DNA of 64,000 nt from NCBI GenBank assembly GCA_902560725.1, contig CACEMR010000003.1:1-64000 (forward strand). Direction: 5' to 3'. The translations under genes were made by a program, and so were the position numbers. The notes below the pieces were generated by a model. It saw only the letters and a list, made by a program, of their open reading frames with translations. It did no database searches and had not been told where the DNA came from. This document shows, piece by piece, positions 19,862 through 31,997 of this stretch (position 1 is the first letter of the stretch; every line of letters starts with the position of its first letter). The DNA is from an uncultured Alphaproteobacteria bacterium. GTDB lineage: Bacteria; Pseudomonadota; Alphaproteobacteria; HIMB59; GCA-002718135.

Positions 19862-20556
19862 TAAATATTTTCTATAAAATTTTTAAAAATTTTTAAATCA
19901 AATTTTGTAATCAAGAATTCAGGATGCCATTGTAAACCTATGCACCATCTATGTTTTTTATGTTCTATTCCTTCTATAATGCCATCACTTGCTTTTGCTG
20001 AAACAGTCAAATCTTTACCTACTTCATATACTGATTGATGATGAGCGCTATTAACTTTGATCTTATTTCTATTACAAATATCAAATAATTTTGTTTTTTT
20101 ATTTATAGTAATTTCATGGCTAGTTTCATTTCGAGGGTTTATTTGTTCATGATTTATAGGTTTTTTATTTAAATCTTGTATTAATGTTCCTCCTGAGGCC
20201 ACATTAATAAGTTGAGCTCCTCCACATATCCCTAGTATTGGTTTATTCAGTTTAAGAAATTTATTAAAAATTTTCATTTCAAAATTTGTTCTTTTTCTTT
20301 TTGTATTTTTCGTTCCTTGTCTAGTTTGATTATAAAACTTTGGATCAATATCAAAATTTCCCCCAGTTATAACTAAGCCATCCAATAATTTACCAAAACT
20401 ATTAACCAGTTTTATTTCATGTGTTAGAGGCACTGGTATTGCATTAAATTTACTTAAACTTGTAATATAGTTTTCTCTAAGTGCATACCAAGGAAATTTA
20501 GAATAACTTTTCTTTTTTTCACTATCAAGAGTGATACCAATTAATGGTTTTTTCAT
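19861..20556 (-). CDS. Class I glutamine amidotransferase-like hydrolase (peptidase C26, PuuD-like)
   Basis: Hydrolase of the gamma-glutamyl-GABA hydrolase family. The nucleophile elbow is GICGGAQLINVASGG, and the His/Glu pair is in LQWHPEF. PuuD members split gamma-glutamyl-GABA in polyamine breakdown, but no other putrescine gene is nearby, so the substrate is open. The ORF track starts at 20604; I prefer the ATG at 20556 (MKKPLIGITLDSE), where family homology begins and the overlap with tadA disappears. On this strand a TATAAG and a TATACT lie 9 and 3 bases before that ATG, so the message may have almost no leader. Confidence 0.8.
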   Translation of the reverse strand: MKKPLIGITLDSEKKKSYSKFPWYALRENYITSLSKFNAIPVPLTHEIKLVNSFGKLLDGLVITGGNFDIDPKFYNQTRQGTKNTKRKRTNFEMKIFNKFLKLNKPILGICGGAQLINVASGGTLIQDLNKKPINHEQINPRNETSHEITINKKTKLFDICNRNKIKVNSAHHQSVYEVGKDLTVSAKASDGIIEGIEHKKHRWCIGLQWHPEFLITKFDLKIFKNFIENI

Positions 20557-20596
20557 TATAGTATACTTATAATGTACATAATAGATTGGTTCCATA

Positions 20597-21046
20597 ATGA
20601 ACATTAATTATTTTATGAACGAAGCACTTATTGAGGCCATTAAGGCATATAAACTAAATGAGGTCCCTATAGGAGCAATACTTGTAGATAATACAAGTGA
20701 AAATATTATTGCAAGAGGTCACAATCAAATCAATAAATTTAATAACGCAATTAAGCATTGTGAGATTGAATTAATTTCAGAAACATGTGAAAAACTTAAG
20801 CTAAAATATTTAAATAATATTACAATGTTTGTAACTCTAGAGCCATGTTCTATGTGTGCAAGTGCGATTAGTGAAGTACATTTAAATACTCTTTATTTTG
20901 GAGCGTATGATGAAAAAAATGGTGGAATAGAAAAAATAAGAATAGCTTTTCAAAGAAATAATATTTTTGTTCCATCCATTTATGGTGGTATAATGGAAGA
21001 ACAATGTAGCAATTTAATAAAAAATTTTTTCGTTGATAAGAGATGA
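20597..21046 (+). CDS. tadA: tRNA adenosine(34) deaminase
   Basis: Zinc deaminase that makes inosine at the wobble position of tRNA-Arg(ACG). The zinc motifs are HCEIELI (near residues 54-60; the usual bacterial form is HAE) and LEPCSMCA (near 82-89), with NEVPIGAILVD upstream and FGAYDEKNGG downstream. At 149 aa it is standard TadA size. The Ala-to-Cys change next to the zinc His is uncommon. A guanine or cytosine deaminase is a weaker alternative. It overlaps xseA by 4 bases (ATGA). Confidence 0.85.
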   Translation: MNINYFMNEALIEAIKAYKLNEVPIGAILVDNTSENIIARGHNQINKFNNAIKHCEIELISETCEKLKLKYLNNITMFVTLEPCSMCASAISEVHLNTLYFGAYDEKNGGIEKIRIAFQRNNIFVPSIYGGIMEEQCSNLIKNFFVDKR

Positions 21047-22374
21047 ATAATAAAATTAATATACCTGAGTTTGAAGTATCAGAATTTAATAGAGCATTTA
21101 AAGATGTAATAGAAACAAAATTTAATTATGTAAGAATAAAAGGGGAAATATCTGAAATCAAAACTGCTACAAAAGGTCAAATTTATTTAATTCTAAAAGA
21201 TAAAAATTCAATATTAAGTGGTGTAATTTGGGATCAGAAAAAAAAATATCTAGATATTAATCCAGAACTTGGTTTAGAAATAATAGCTACAGGCAAAATA
21301 ACAACATGGTCTCGTTTTAAAACCACATATCAAATTGATATTGATAAGATTGAAATAGCTGGAGAAGGTGCACTATTAAAATTAGTTGAAGAGAGAAAAA
21401 AAAGACTTCAGAAAAAAGGATACTTCGATCTTGATAAAAAAAAATCAATTCCATTTTTACCCTCTCGAATTGGAATAATTACATCCCCTACTGGATCTGT
21501 TGTTTATGATATAATTAATAGAGTTAATGATCGTTTTCCAATGCCATTGGATATATGGCCAGTATCTGTTCAAGGTATTGATGCTGTTTATGATATTACT
21601 CAGGCTATAACTGGTTTTAATGAAAAGATAGAAAATAAGCCAGATGTTATAATAATTGCAAGGGGTGGAGGTAGTACAGAAGATCTTATGGCATTTAATG
21701 ATGAGGATCTAGCCATAAAAGTATTTGAATCTAAAATACCAATAGTATCTGCTATCGGGCATGAAACTGATACTACAATTATTGATCTAGTTTCTGATTT
21801 AAGAGCATCTACACCAACAGCTGCAGCTGAAAAAGTCATCCCTGTAAAATATGAGATAGAAGAAAAAATAAAAAATTTTTCTTTTAAATTAGATAATAAA
21901 TTAAGATTTAAAATAGAGTCAATAAAAGATAATTTTGAATATTTAAACAAAACATTAAAGGCTCCTAACTTTATAATAAACTTATATAATTCAAAAATAA
22001 TTGAAACTTTTAAAAAACTTGAATTTTCCATAAAGAATAAATTAAATTTAATTAATCTTAATTTTAAAAGTATTGGGAAATCAATTAGTTCACCTGATTC
22101 TCTTATTAAGATTAAACAAATTTCAATAATCGAAATATCTAAAAATTTAGAAAATAATATAAATGAAAGATATTTAAACTATAATAATAATCTAAAATCA
22201 AATATTAGATTATTAAATTCAAATTCAATTTCAGCTAATCTCAAAAAGGGGTATTCGATTTTGACTAATAAACAAAAAATAATTAAAAGTATTAAAGGTA
22301 CAAGAATAAATACTAGTATAAAAGCTAAATTAAAAGATGGATCTCTTGATCTGGATATAAAAAAAATTAATTAA
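21043..22374 (+). CDS. xseA: Exodeoxyribonuclease VII large subunit
   Basis: Degrades single-stranded DNA into oligonucleotides together with XseB. The N-terminal OB-fold (residues about 8-105, with IKGEISEI and LILKDKNS) is followed by the catalytic domain with GIITSPTGSVVYDI, IIIARGGGSTEDL and SAIGHETDTT. The C-terminal part is coiled coil rich in Lys and Asn. It is 443 aa, full length. No xseB is in the window. Its end overlaps the convergent acyltransferase by 8 bases. Confidence 0.95.
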   Translation: MNNKINIPEFEVSEFNRAFKDVIETKFNYVRIKGEISEIKTATKGQIYLILKDKNSILSGVIWDQKKKYLDINPELGLEIIATGKITTWSRFKTTYQIDIDKIEIAGEGALLKLVEERKKRLQKKGYFDLDKKKSIPFLPSRIGIITSPTGSVVYDIINRVNDRFPMPLDIWPVSVQGIDAVYDITQAITGFNEKIENKPDVIIIARGGGSTEDLMAFNDEDLAIKVFESKIPIVSAIGHETDTTIIDLVSDLRASTPTAAAEKVIPVKYEIEEKIKNFSFKLDNKLRFKIESIKDNFEYLNKTLKAPNFIINLYNSKIIETFKKLEFSIKNKLNLINLNFKSIGKSISSPDSLIKIKQISIIEISKNLENNINERYLNYNNNLKSNIRLLNSNSISANLKKGYSILTNKQKIIKSIKGTRINTSIKAKLKDGSLDLDIKKIN

Positions 22375-23230
22375 ATCTTTTGTGTTGCCAAAACCATTGA
22401 TTTGGATTTGAAATTATCCATTTTTCAATAATATTATGAATTTTTTCCATCATTTTAGAGTCATCTATATTTTCATTATCATGAAAAATTGGTTCACAAA
22501 AATCAAGTTGAATTTTTCCATTATCTAAACGTGTATTTCTAATAGGAATTATAGGTAAATTAAACTTCCGTGCAATTTTTAAAAATCCTATTTGTGTTTT
22601 AACTAACTTATTAAAAAACGGAATGTCCTCCCCAGCTGAGTCTTTCTGATCAATTAATAATACTATTGAAAAATTATTTTTTATAGCCTCAACTAAATCT
22701 TTCGCACTTTTTTTACCTTTTGGAGTATAAAAATTCGAATTATATCTTAGTGATTTATTTCTTATGTTAAATACTAATTTATCTAAGAAAATATTATTTA
22801 TATGTCTGTATATTCCTCCTATTTTTATACTTTGTCTATCAAGTACAGGTACTAAAACTTCCCAATTAGATTGATGAATACTTATAAAAATTGCTTGTGA
22901 ATTATTTTCTTTTATTTTTTTAATATTATTTAAACCTTTTAATAATATATTTTTACTATCTATAATTTCCTCTAATCTTGACAGTTCACAAATTGTTTTA
23001 CCAATATTATTCCAACTTTTATTTATAATATTATTAATTTGATTATCACTAAAATCAGGAAACACAAATTTACAATTATTAATTGCTGTTTTATGCGCAC
23101 CTGAGAGTTTTCCTAAAATTCTAAAAATACTAGATGATAATGTTTTGGATATATTCAAAGGTAATACTTTTAATAAAGTAAAAATTATTTTAATAATTAT
23201 AAATTGAAGAAAATATAGAAAAGTTTTCAT
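22367..23230 (-). CDS. Lipid A biosynthesis acyltransferase (LpxL/HtrB family)
   Basis: Membrane-associated acyltransferase adding a secondary acyl chain to Kdo-lipid A. An N-terminal hydrophobic anchor is followed by the catalytic HQSNWE (the HX4D/E motif, near residue 118), GGIYRHINN and LLIDQKD. At 287 aa it is typical. It is the last gene of the msbA-DUF374-waaA-lpxK-lpxL block, overlapping lpxK by 4 bases. LpxL and LpxM cannot be separated on these motifs; position after lpxK favours LpxL-like activity. Confidence 0.88.
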   Translation of the reverse strand: MKTFLYFLQFIIIKIIFTLLKVLPLNISKTLSSSIFRILGKLSGAHKTAINNCKFVFPDFSDNQINNIINKSWNNIGKTICELSRLEEIIDSKNILLKGLNNIKKIKENNSQAIFISIHQSNWEVLVPVLDRQSIKIGGIYRHINNIFLDKLVFNIRNKSLRYNSNFYTPKGKKSAKDLVEAIKNNFSIVLLIDQKDSAGEDIPFFNKLVKTQIGFLKIARKFNLPIIPIRNTRLDNGKIQLDFCEPIFHDNENIDDSKMMEKIHNIIEKWIISNPNQWFWQHKRFN

Positions 23231-24225
23231 GCTGAAATATTATTAATTTTATTTTCTAAAAGATTACTCAAAATTTCAATTAATAAATTTTCATCCTCAA
23301 ATTCAATTTCACCATTTAAAGTAGTTACTAAAGATCTATATGATTTGGGGATTCTTACAAAATCTTTTTTTGTTGTAACAAGAATTGATTTTGTTAGATT
23401 TGCAGTTTCGGCAAGATTTAACATATCATTCTCATCAAAAATGTGATGATCTGGATAACTTATTTTTCTTTCTAAGATAGCGCCTTGTTCAATTAGCGAA
23501 TTATAAAATTTTTCTGGATAAGCTATTCCAGCAAAAGCAGTAATCTTTTGATTTTTGTATATCTTATTTTCTTTACTAATTTTAAAATCTGCATGAATTA
23601 ATGGTAATGTTTTCGGAATTTTCTTTTTTACATCTAATGCAATTTCTCCAATTACTATAATTAAATTAGCTCTTGATATTCCTCGTGAAATACTCTCCCT
23701 AAGGGGACCGGATGGAATCACTCTCTTATTTCCAAAACCTTGTTCACCATTAATCACAATAATTGAAAAATCTTTTTGCAATGTTGGATTTTGAAAACCA
23801 TCATCTAATATTATGCAATCAGCACCATGTTGTTTAGCAAGCTTAAAAGAATTATTTCTATCTCTTCCTATCCATGTAGGAGCTATTTCAGAAAGCAATA
23901 ATGACTCATCACCTACACTTTGTGGTGAGTGCCAGCTTTTAACAAGGGTATTGTTATTTTCTATTCCTCCATAACCTTTAGAAACAAAATGAGGATTATA
24001 GCCTTTTTGTTTTAATAAAGTCCCCAATTTTAATGCAACTGGAGTTTTGCCTGCACCTCCAACTACAATATTGCCAATGCATATAACAGGAAGTTTTGTC
24101 ACATATTTTCTACTGAAAGTATTTCTTATCTTGGTACCAAATCTAAATAACAGAGAAAGGGGATATAATGTGTTTGATAGGTATGTATCTTTTTTTTGAT
24201 ACCAGAATTTAGGTGCTTTTAACAT
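23227..24225 (-). CDS. lpxK: Tetraacyldisaccharide 4'-kinase
   Basis: Phosphorylates the 4' position of the lipid A disaccharide at the inner face of the membrane. The P-loop is VGGAGKTPVA (near residues 54-63), with the LDDGFQNPTL motif near 137-146 and a C-terminal VTTKKDFVRIP segment. It is 332 aa, standard. It starts directly after the waaA stop and overlaps the acyltransferase start, so the lipid A genes are read as one message. Confidence 0.95.
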   Translation of the reverse strand: MLKAPKFWYQKKDTYLSNTLYPLSLLFRFGTKIRNTFSRKYVTKLPVICIGNIVVGGAGKTPVALKLGTLLKQKGYNPHFVSKGYGGIENNNTLVKSWHSPQSVGDESLLLSEIAPTWIGRDRNNSFKLAKQHGADCIILDDGFQNPTLQKDFSIIVINGEQGFGNKRVIPSGPLRESISRGISRANLIIVIGEIALDVKKKIPKTLPLIHADFKISKENKIYKNQKITAFAGIAYPEKFYNSLIEQGAILERKISYPDHHIFDENDMLNLAETANLTKSILVTTKKDFVRIPKSYRSLVTTLNGEIEFEDENLLIEILSNLLENKINNISA

Positions 24226-25446
24226 TTAATTTATAACCGAGTCTATTTCTTTAAATAATGTTTCATTATCAAAAAAATTTTTATTTGAAAAATTTAAAGC
24301 TTTTTTCTTATATTTTTCAAGTAAGAATTTATCTATAATAAGACTACGAATTTTATTTTCTAATTCTTTAGTATTACTAACCATTATACATGCTTGATTT
24401 TCAACCATTTCATTAAATATATTGTTCCAATTATAAACATTATTCCCGCTTATAATTGCACAACCATGTGAGGCTGGTTCTAATGGATTGTGCCCTCCTT
24501 TACTGACAAATGATCCACCAAGAATTACAATTTCACTTTTATTAAAATATTTTTGAAGATTTCCAAAACTATTTATTATTATAGCATCGTTACTATAATT
24601 TTTAATTTTATTTTCTAAAGAAAATTTAAAATTGTACTTATTTAAAATTTTTTTTATCTCTAGTGCTCTACTTGGATGTCTTGGTGCAATAAACAATTTA
24701 ATCTTATTTTGTCTAATAATACTGTAAAGAGATTTAATAATAATTTCCTCTTCCTTTTCATGAGTACTAGCAAGCATGATTGAAAATACTTTTCTTTCTT
24801 CTATATTCTTGGGATTTAAATTAGTTTGAGAGAGTTTTAAGTTACCTATAAAGCTAACATTCCTTTTTGTTAAATTTTTAATTCTTTCTAAATCATTTTG
24901 ACTTTGCGCAAAAATTTTATTGAAGGTCATTAATGATGAAGTATAAAAATTTCTTAAGTAGCGCCATTTGTTGAAAGAATTTGGAGAAACTCTGGCATTT
25001 ATATAATAACAATCTATCTTTCTATTCCTGATTTGTTTTAATATGTTTGGCCAAATATCTGACTCTATCCATAAAACTAAATTAGGTTTCCAATAATTTA
25101 TAAATCTAGAACACCAAATTGGAACATCATACGGAATATATTGATGTAAAACTTTATCATTATAAAATTCTTCGATATAATCAGCTGAAGATTTTGTTGT
25201 TGTAGTAACAAGTATATTAAATCTTTTATGGTATCTTGTTATTATCAAATCGCTTGATTTAAATTCTCCAATACTTGCTGCATGAAGCCAGATCGTTTTT
25301 TTTGAATTGTTTAAATTACTTTTTGTTTTACCAAATCTCTCAATGTACCTCTTTTTATCTTCTTTATTTTTAATTATTCTGATTAACAAGTTTAAAAAAA
25401 TGATTGGAAGAAAAAGATAACTCAGCAATTGGTATAATTTAAGCAT
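24226..25446 (-). CDS. waaA: 3-deoxy-D-manno-octulosonic acid (Kdo) transferase
   Basis: Transfers Kdo from CMP-Kdo to lipid IVA. It is a GT-B fold enzyme with an N-terminal membrane anchor (residues about 5-24), IWLHAASIGEFKSS carrying the catalytic Glu, and a C-terminal domain with VILGGSFVSKGGHNPLEP for CMP-Kdo binding. It is 406 aa. It overlaps DUF374 upstream by 8 bases and abuts lpxK downstream. How many Kdo units it adds cannot be told from sequence. Confidence 0.93.
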   Translation of the reverse strand: MLKLYQLLSYLFLPIIFLNLLIRIIKNKEDKKRYIERFGKTKSNLNNSKKTIWLHAASIGEFKSSDLIITRYHKRFNILVTTTTKSSADYIEEFYNDKVLHQYIPYDVPIWCSRFINYWKPNLVLWIESDIWPNILKQIRNRKIDCYYINARVSPNSFNKWRYLRNFYTSSLMTFNKIFAQSQNDLERIKNLTKRNVSFIGNLKLSQTNLNPKNIEERKVFSIMLASTHEKEEEIIIKSLYSIIRQNKIKLFIAPRHPSRALEIKKILNKYNFKFSLENKIKNYSNDAIIINSFGNLQKYFNKSEIVILGGSFVSKGGHNPLEPASHGCAIISGNNVYNWNNIFNEMVENQACIMVSNTKELENKIRSLIIDKFLLEKYKKKALNFSNKNFFDNETLFKEIDSVIN

Positions 25447-26110
25447 TTAATTCTGATTTTGCACTAGATATACAAAAATTGATTTTTTCTTCTAAAATAA
25501 TTTTATATTTTTCAATTTCACTATCTTTTGTTGATGAAGGAATATTAATTGGCTCACCCCATACAAAATTACACTTAGCAAAAGGATAAGTAATAAGAAA
25601 TGAGTCCCAAGATTTAAGTTCAAAATTCTTATTTGATGCAAAACCTAAAGGAATTATAGGAACTTGAGAGTGTATTGCTATTTTAATAATTCCCTCAGAT
25701 ACTTTTCGATTTGGCCCTCTTGGTCCATCAGGCGTAATACCAATATAGTTTCCATCATTTAAAATTTTAAATACTTTTCTTAATGAGGGAGATTTATTTT
25801 TTGCCATTATAGAAACATTTTTTAAATTAAAGTGTCCAGCAATATAAGCACCAAATCGTCCATCACTATGACTTGATGCTAGCATGTTTAATACCGATTT
25901 GCTTTTCCATGCATAACCAACCATCATTAATTGACTATGCCAAAAAGCTAATATGAAAGGTTTTTTCTCATGCCACATTTTTTTTGCTAGCATATTATTT
26001 TTAATATTTATTCTAGATGTTAAACAAACAATCAAAATATACAAATATCCAATATATGCTAAAAACCTTTGTACTAATGAGTATTTAAATATTTTTTTTT
26101 TAAAACTCAT
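25439..26110 (-). CDS. DUF374-family acyltransferase of the lipid A gene block
   Basis: Predicted membrane-bound acyltransferase related to the lysophospholipid acyltransferase group. It has an N-terminal hydrophobic segment, AFWHSQLMMVGY with the probable catalytic His, LASSHSDGRF, and ITPDGPRGP. About 223 aa. The ORF track begins at a TTG; the ATG at 26110 (MSFKKK) is the better start and overlaps the msbA stop by 11 bases. Members of this family sit between msbA and waaA in many alphaproteobacteria. The acylated substrate is not established to my knowledge. Confidence 0.85.
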   Translation of the reverse strand: MSFKKKIFKYSLVQRFLAYIGYLYILIVCLTSRINIKNNMLAKKMWHEKKPFILAFWHSQLMMVGYAWKSKSVLNMLASSHSDGRFGAYIAGHFNLKNVSIMAKNKSPSLRKVFKILNDGNYIGITPDGPRGPNRKVSEGIIKIAIHSQVPIIPLGFASNKNFELKSWDSFLITYPFAKCNFVWGEPINIPSSTKDSEIEKYKIILEEKINFCISSAKSELNA

Positions 26111-27848
26111 TCTCAAGCTGCTCTTTTAGTTGCAGTTTTTGATATAATTTTGATTTAACTAATAATTCTTTATGAGATCCAAAATTTTCAACTCTCCCTT
26201 TGTCTAATACATATATGATATCTGAATCTTCTACTGTGCTTAATCTATGGGCGATGATTAAAGTTGTTCTATTTTCCATTAATTTTTTAATTGTTATAAG
26301 TATTTCCTTTTCAGTAATATTATCAAGTGAAGAAGTTGCCTCATCCATAATTAAAATAGGAGCATTTTTAATTAATGCTCTTGCTATTGCTATTCTTTGT
26401 CTTTGACCTCCAGATAATTTAATTCCACTTTCACCAATTATAGTATTTAATTTTTTATCTAATGAATTTGAAAATTCATGAATTCCTGATAATTTTGCAA
26501 CATTTTCTACTTCCATATCATTTGCATTTAATTTTCCATATTTAATATTATTAGAAATTGTTTCATTAAATAAAACTGTTTCTTGAGTAACCATAGAAAT
26601 ATTATTCCTTAACTCAGTTAATTCCATATTTTTGATATTTTTAGATCCAATTGAAATTTCTCCATCAAATTGATCAAAAAATCTTAATATAATATTGGCA
26701 ATTGTAGATTTACCAGAGCCAGACAATCCAACAATTGCAACTTTTTTACCTCTTGGAATTTTAATATTTACTTCTTCTAAAACCCTTTTTTTGTCGTAAG
26801 CAAAAGAAACATTTTTTAAAATTATATCTCCATCTAATCTAATATTATTTTCTTTTGATATATTTTCCATCTTATCTCTAGATGTATCAAGTAAATTAAA
26901 TATTCTTTCTGCACCTGCTAGACCTTCTTGAACACTAATATTTAAGTTTCCTAAAGCTTTAACAGGTTGGTATGCTAATAAAAGACTAACAAGAAAACTC
27001 ATAAATTGACCTGTTGTCATGGTTTCATTTAAAACAAAAACTCCTCCAACATAAATAGATAATGCAATTGCTAAACTTCCAATAAACTCCATTAATGGAC
27101 TTAGGCGATTACTTATAAAAGCAGATTTCGTAAAATATTTTTGTATGTAACCAACAGTTTCAAAAGCTCTTTTTTTCTCATAATTTTCTTTCGTATAAGC
27201 TTTTACTTGTCTAATACCTTTTATACTTTCTGCTAAAACATTAGAAAAAACTGCTATTTCATTTTGTATTGTGTATGTAATTTTTCTTATACTTTTTCCT
27301 ATTTTTCTAATTGGCCATATAGCTAGTGGAAATGCAAAAAAAGCAAATATTGTAAGTGTCCAACTTTGATAAAACATATTTCCTAACAAGAAAAAAATTA
27401 CAAGAACGTCTTTTATCACACCAGTTACAGATTTTACTATAGCAAGCCTTAAATAATATGTGTCATTAATTAATCTAGAAATAAGATTTCCAGATTTAGA
27501 GTCGTTATAAAATTTTAAATTTAAATACATTAATTTTTCAAACATTTGTTTTTGTAATTTTGCAATGATTGAATGAGCAACTTTACTCATTTGATAAGAG
27601 TGAGTATAAGTTGCCAAACCTTTTATCAAGGTTACTATTATTATTGCTATTGGAATCAAAAAAAGCATTTCCTTATTGCCTTTAATAAGTACCTCATCTA
27701 ATGCAGGTCTTACCAACCAAGCATGCAACCCTGTTGCACCAGCAGAAATTACCATCATTACTAAAGCTAAAAATATTTTTAGTTTATGTTCTAATAAATA
27801 ATTAAAAATTATTCTTGATGTTACAGATTGTTTTGCAGTTTGAGACAT
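26100..27848 (-). CDS. msbA: Lipid A/phospholipid flippase, MsbA-type ABC exporter
   Basis: Half-size ABC exporter with a six-helix membrane domain (residues about 1-320) and one ATPase domain. Walker A is GLSGSGKST (near 374-382), the signature is LSGGQRQRIA and Walker B is LIMDEATSS, followed by the switch region IIAHRLSTV. At 582 aa it matches MsbA. It heads the lipid A gene block, which supports lipid A core flipping as its task rather than drug export. It starts one base inside the ubiA stop. Confidence 0.9.
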   Translation of the reverse strand: MSQTAKQSVTSRIIFNYLLEHKLKIFLALVMMVISAGATGLHAWLVRPALDEVLIKGNKEMLFLIPIAIIIVTLIKGLATYTHSYQMSKVAHSIIAKLQKQMFEKLMYLNLKFYNDSKSGNLISRLINDTYYLRLAIVKSVTGVIKDVLVIFFLLGNMFYQSWTLTIFAFFAFPLAIWPIRKIGKSIRKITYTIQNEIAVFSNVLAESIKGIRQVKAYTKENYEKKRAFETVGYIQKYFTKSAFISNRLSPLMEFIGSLAIALSIYVGGVFVLNETMTTGQFMSFLVSLLLAYQPVKALGNLNISVQEGLAGAERIFNLLDTSRDKMENISKENNIRLDGDIILKNVSFAYDKKRVLEEVNIKIPRGKKVAIVGLSGSGKSTIANIILRFFDQFDGEISIGSKNIKNMELTELRNNISMVTQETVLFNETISNNIKYGKLNANDMEVENVAKLSGIHEFSNSLDKKLNTIIGESGIKLSGGQRQRIAIARALIKNAPILIMDEATSSLDNITEKEILITIKKLMENRTTLIIAHRLSTVEDSDIIYVLDKGRVENFGSHKELLVKSKLYQKLQLKEQLENEF

Positions 27849-28711
27849 TAAAAGATTAGTAAATATGTAAATAACATTATTGCAAAAAAGTTATTTTGGC
27901 GAAAATAAAAATTTGAGCTCTCAGAAGAATCCATATCCCATTTTTGTATCGCTATATACGTACAAATTCCAATGATAGCTATAATAATCAGGCTTATTAG
28001 AGAATTTGAGGAATTCCAGCCCAAATAACCAAAAGTAATAAGAACTAAAGTATAGCAAAAATTAACAAAATATCTTCCATTTTGGTTAAAATATACAGCA
28101 GTAGATTTTATACCTGACTGAATATCGTCATTTTTATCCTGATAAGCATAAATTGTATCATAGCCCAAAGTCCAAAAAAAACACCCTAAGTATAATATTA
28201 TAAAATTAATTGTTGATTGATGATTAAATTCTACTGAAATAATTAATATACCCCAACTAAATATTATTCCTAAAAAAATTTGTGGCCAGTATGTTATTCT
28301 TTTCATAAAAGGATACAGGATTATGAAAGGCATACTAAGCAAACCAACAAGAATGCTCATATAATTAAATTGTAAAAGTATTAATAAACTTAATAATAGA
28401 AACATAAATAATATTATAAATGCTTCAATTAAACTTATTTTATTTGAAGCAATTGGCCTTGACTCAGTTCTTTTTACTTTTAAATCAATATTTCTATCAA
28501 CAATATCATTTATTATACATCCAGCACTTCTCATAAAAAAAGATCCAGTAAAAAAAATCAATAACCAAAAGACAAATGATTTAAATTCTAATTCTAAAAT
28601 AGATAAAGCAAACCAACAAGGCCACATTAATAAAAGAAAACCTATGGGTTTATAAAATCTTATTAATTCTAAATAATTGTATATTTTTTTTGTAACTAAA
28701 TTCTCCAACAT
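27848..28711 (-). CDS. ubiA: 4-hydroxybenzoate polyprenyltransferase
   Basis: Inner-membrane prenyltransferase of ubiquinone synthesis. There are eight or so hydrophobic segments, the first Asp-rich motif NDIVDRNIDLKVKRT (near residues 65-79) and the second YDTIYAYQDKNDD (near 190-202). RPIAS follows the first motif, as in UbiA. At 287 aa it is complete. It is divergent from rsmE across 33 bases, and the msbA gene is coupled to its stop. Confidence 0.93.
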   Translation of the reverse strand: MLENLVTKKIYNYLELIRFYKPIGFLLLMWPCWFALSILELEFKSFVFWLLIFFTGSFFMRSAGCIINDIVDRNIDLKVKRTESRPIASNKISLIEAFIILFMFLLLSLLILLQFNYMSILVGLLSMPFIILYPFMKRITYWPQIFLGIIFSWGILIISVEFNHQSTINFIILYLGCFFWTLGYDTIYAYQDKNDDIQSGIKSTAVYFNQNGRYFVNFCYTLVLITFGYLGWNSSNSLISLIIIAIIGICTYIAIQKWDMDSSESSNFYFRQNNFFAIMLFTYLLIF

Positions 28712-28744
28712 ATAAGAATAAAATGTTATTATTAAACTATTGTT

Positions 28745-29485
28745 ATGAAAATGTCTAAAACACGATTATATGTAGAAAAAAAGTTATCACCAAATATAAT
28801 AATCTACATAAAGGATTATCAGCTTCATTTTTTAAAAAATGTATTACGAATAAAAATAGATGAGTCAATTACACTTTTTGATGGATTAACTGGTGAGTGG
28901 TTATCAAAAGTTATATCAATAAATAGAAATAATGTTGTTTTACAAATTTCTAAGAAAATTAGAGATTTAGAAAAAGAGTCTGATATATGGTTAATATTTG
29001 CGCCAATAAAATCTTTTCGAATGAATATTACAATTCAAAAAGCAACAGAGCTTGGGGTATCAAGATTTATACCTTGTATTACTCAACACACTAATCAGCA
29101 AAAAATTAATAACCGCAATTTGAAAATGAATATAATAGAGTCAGCTGAGCAATCGGAACGATTATCAATTCCAATATTAGACAAAACTTATAAATTAGAT
29201 GAATTATTATCTAGTTTCCCTAATGATAGAGGATTAATTTTTTGTAATGAAAATCAAAAAAATTTACCCTCAATATACGATGAAATTTCTAAATTTAAAA
29301 ATAAATTTAAAAAATGGTCTATTTTAATTGGTCCTGAAGGAGGATTCTCTGAAAAAGAAACGAATGATATCAAATCATTGAAAAATACTATTTCAGTAAC
29401 ATTAGGGAATAGAATCCTAAGATCAGATACAGCGACAACTGCGGCCATATTTTCAGTGCAATCAATTATTGAAAAGGAGTTATAA
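28745..29485 (+). CDS. rsmE: 16S rRNA (uracil-1498-N3)-methyltransferase
   Basis: SPOUT-class methyltransferase that modifies U1498 of 16S rRNA. Motifs are ITIQKATELGVSRFIPC (near residues 94-110), ESAEQSERLSIP, and the knotted SAM site LIGPEGGFSEKE near 197-208, then LGNRILRSDTA. It is 246 aa. A second in-frame ATG lies 6 bases in, and a TAAACT hexamer sits 6 bases before the first ATG, so the transcript may be nearly leaderless. Confidence 0.93.
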   Translation: MKMSKTRLYVEKKLSPNIIIYIKDYQLHFLKNVLRIKIDESITLFDGLTGEWLSKVISINRNNVVLQISKKIRDLEKESDIWLIFAPIKSFRMNITIQKATELGVSRFIPCITQHTNQQKINNRNLKMNIIESAEQSERLSIPILDKTYKLDELLSSFPNDRGLIFCNENQKNLPSIYDEISKFKNKFKKWSILIGPEGGFSEKETNDIKSLKNTISVTLGNRILRSDTATTAAIFSVQSIIEKEL

Positions 29486-29572
29486 GCGACAACCTGTCCT
29501 ATAAATATTAATCATAAACCCTAGTTAAACTGCTGATTAATTTATTTATTAGTATATAAATCAAACAATAAA

Positions 29573-31992
<2,420 letters not shown>

Positions 31993-31997
31993 TACAG

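Noticed and set aside
29525-29540. CtrA-like TTAA-N-TTAA site upstream of ctaC
   Set aside because: The spacing is 8 rather than the required 7 bases, and such matches are frequent in DNA this AT-rich.
29486-29572. tRNA or small RNA in the gap before ctaC
   Set aside because: No cloverleaf, no TTCGA loop and no stable hairpin; it is simply AT-rich leader.
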